A stretch of 6,135 bases of DNA from Anaerolineae bacterium (GTDB lineage Bacteria > Chloroflexota > Anaerolineae > 4572-78 > J111), in assembly GCA_020433835.1 (NCBI GenBank), contig JAGRBY010000442.1, forward strand, positions 1-6,135, given 5' to 3'. Positions 4,881 to 6,135 of this stretch are shown here, piece after piece (position 1 is the stretch's first letter; each line of letters starts with the position of its first letter). The position numbers and the translations under genes are program-made. The notes below the pieces were generated by a model. It had not been told where the DNA came from. It made no database searches and saw only the letters and a list, made by a program, of their open reading frames with translations.

Positions 4881-5981
4881 ATGCACAACAGCAATTTGAA
4901 AATATTAGGGGGAATAGTTGCGCTGCTAATTTTGGGGTTGATGCAATGGATCCCTTCGACGGCACTGGGTGCACCGCCAACTCAAGCGGCCCCCTGCGCG
5001 GAAAACTATACCGTCCAGGCCGATGATTGGCTTAGTAAAATAGCAGATAAATTTTTGGGCGATGCCCAAGCCTATCCGGTTATCTTTGAAGCAACCAACC
5101 AACAGCACACCGCTGACAATGCCTTTGCCTTGATCGAAAATGCGAACCTCATTGAGGTTGGTTGGCAGTTGTGCATTCCCAGCAGTGAGCAAGCTGAATT
5201 ATTGCTGACCCAGACATCGACCGCATCAGCGGCCTTGGAACCGGCTGATCTCACACTATTTGCGGCTGCATCGCTAACAGAGGCATTTACCGAAATCGGT
5301 CAGAATTTCGAGGTAGCTTATCCGGGTGTCACCGTGACCTTTAATTTTGCCGGGTCGCAGCAGCTTGCCCAACAATTAGGCCAGGGCGCTCCGGCCGATG
5401 TCTTTGCTAGCGCCAACAACACCCAAATGGATGTCGCCATCGAGGCCGGGCGGGTTATTAGCGGCACGCAACAAACCTTTGTTTACAATCGGCTGACCGT
5501 CATCTATCCGATAGACAATCCGATGAGATTGAACCAATTGGAGGATTTGGCTAACCCGGATCTCCATCTTATTTTAGCGGCGACGGAAGTTCCGGTGGGG
5601 CGCTATTCGCTCGAATTTCTCGATAAGGCGGCTGACGATGTAGCCTTCGGCACACCTTTCAAAGACCAGGTTCTTAACAACATTGTTTCATACGAACCCA
5701 ATGTCAAGGTTGTACTCACCAAAATTGCGCTGGGTGAAGGCGATGCCGGTATTGTTTACAGCAGCGATGTCACTCCTGATGTCGCCGATCAAGTGGGACA
5801 CATTGAAATTCCCGATGCATTAAATACGATTGCCGCTTATCCGATCGCCGCTATAAGTGACAGCCGTTATCCAACTCAGGCGGCGGCTTTTACAGCCTAT
5901 ATCCTTTCCCCGGAAGCCCAAGCGGTGTTAGCCCGTTATGGCTTTATCGCAAGGATGGAAAGCAAAGCCAGCACTCCATAA
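4881..5981 (+). CDS. Secreted LysM-ModA fusion: molybdate-type substrate-binding protein
   Basis: This 366-residue protein probably acts outside the membrane. A signal peptide has a hydrophobic core at about 8-24 and a likely cut near TALG/A (30-31). A LysM-like domain covers 43-100, from YTVQADDWLSKIADKFLGD to VGWQLCIPS. Cys39 and Cys98 flank it and may form a disulfide. After a short linker, residues 122-360 form a ModA-type periplasmic-binding fold: LFAAASLTEAF with Ser131, FAGSQQLAQQL with Ser159, GAPADVFASAN (169-179), EVPVGRYS (236-243) and GEGDAGIVYSSD (285-296, Tyr293). These match the oxyanion-binding positions of bacterial ModA, so molybdate or tungstate is the likely ligand. The LysM part is unusual: ordinary ModA is about 250 residues without it. 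It could hold the protein in the wall (inference). The ribosome site is weak (GAG at 4871). No transporter permease follows within the window. Confidence 0.93.
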   Translation: MHNSNLKILGGIVALLILGLMQWIPSTALGAPPTQAAPCAENYTVQADDWLSKIADKFLGDAQAYPVIFEATNQQHTADNAFALIENANLIEVGWQLCIPSSEQAELLLTQTSTASAALEPADLTLFAAASLTEAFTEIGQNFEVAYPGVTVTFNFAGSQQLAQQLGQGAPADVFASANNTQMDVAIEAGRVISGTQQTFVYNRLTVIYPIDNPMRLNQLEDLANPDLHLILAATEVPVGRYSLEFLDKAADDVAFGTPFKDQVLNNIVSYEPNVKVVLTKIALGEGDAGIVYSSDVTPDVADQVGHIEIPDALNTIAAYPIAAISDSRYPTQAAAFTAYILSPEAQAVLARYGFIARMESKASTP

Positions 5982-5982
5982 T

Positions 5983-6001
5983 AGCGATTTAGAAATTCGC
6001 T
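5983..6001 (+). terminator. Weak hairpin just after the LysM-ModA stop
   Basis: AGCGA (5983-5987) and TCGCT (5997-6001) can pair, two bases past the stop codon. The stem is only five base pairs and no T run follows, so it is a poor intrinsic terminator. Transcription may continue to the next gene. The rest of 6002-6068 shows no recognised element. Confidence 0.25.
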
Positions 6002-6092
6002 GCCTAATCAGATCGGCTCAAATACGCTCATCGAGATAGTTGTTCAGCTGATAAAATTAAGGCTCAATATGGATGCCAAGGAGGTCATAGAA

Positions 6093-6135
6093 ATGGAGGC
6101 CATGGTCATGCCCGAATGTCTTTATCGGGCATCCA
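6093..6135 (+). CDS. Start of an unidentified reading frame (runs off the right edge)
   Basis: A perfect AAGGAGG (6078-6084) lies eight bases before an ATG at 6093, and the frame stays open to the edge as MEAMVMPECLYRAS. That is 14 codons plus one base. An in-frame ATG at 6069 would add eight residues but would bury the ribosome site. Nothing in the 14 residues identifies a family, and they do not look like the membrane-spanning start of a ModB permease. The gap of 111 bases from the LysM-ModA stop permits co-transcription. The call rests almost wholly on the strong ribosome site. Confidence 0.45.
   Translation, partial: MEAMVMPECLYRAS
6108..6132. repeat. Eight-bp hairpin at the right edge
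   Basis: ATGCCCGA (6108-6115) and TCGGGCAT (6125-6132) are perfect reverse complements around a nine-base loop. The 3' arm overlaps GGCATCCA (6128-6135), which is itself the reverse complement of TGGATGCC (6070-6077), so the two pairings exclude each other. The second would place the Shine-Dalgarno sequence in a large loop. It lies inside the proposed reading frame, and the edge prevents seeing whether it continues. Confidence 0.4.

Noticed and set aside
4995..4997. Cys39 of the LysM-ModA protein as a lipoprotein anchor
   Set aside because: The preceding residues (QAAP) do not form a good lipobox, and the cysteine is too far from the hydrophobic core. A normal signal-peptidase I site near residue 30 fits better.

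Overview
The window is 6,135 bases of bacterial chromosome, about half G+C. It resembles Chloroflexota (Anaerolineae- or Caldilinea-like). The grounds are modest: a LysM domain fused to a solute-binding protein, dispersed palindromic intergenic repeats, and a run of aldo/keto reductase, SDR and MDR genes each near a one-component regulator. No rRNA, tRNA, CRISPR array or transposase gene is visible.

Left part (1-1046): the N-terminal 91 codons of an aldo/keto reductase run leftwards off the edge. Divergent from it is a complete HxlR-family regulator (536-913) with the family's N-terminal cysteine. The 261-base gap between them holds an imperfect inverted-repeat element (299-404), a tentative promoter, and three copies of an ATACGC motif that could be operator sites. 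After the regulator, a nested palindrome built of about 9-base ACTGA/TCAGT units (961-1028) separates it from the convergent SDR gene.

Middle part (1047-3993): three minus-strand NAD(P)H oxidoreductase genes lie in the order zinc-free MDR/quinone-oxidoreductase-like, aldo/keto reductase, SDR. Gaps are 113 and 131 bases. Each has its own Shine-Dalgarno sequence, so they may form a loose operon or separate units. With the partial reductase at the left edge there are four such enzymes, which fits a role in handling reactive carbonyls or quinones, although no substrate can be read from sequence.

Right part (3994-6135): a PadR-family regulator (4202-4747) is divergent from the MDR gene. It has a near-consensus sigma-70 promoter, and a palindrome plus direct repeat at the predicted transcription start, which looks like an autoregulatory operator. 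Then comes a secreted protein (4881-5981) joining a LysM-like domain to a ModA-type molybdate-binding domain, the most unusual protein here. No modB or modC follows immediately. At the right edge a strong Shine-Dalgarno sequence precedes the first 14 codons of an unidentified reading frame.

There is no clear evidence for a wholly new system. The best leads are the LysM-ModA fusion, the two regulator/operator arrangements, and the two palindromic intergenic elements.
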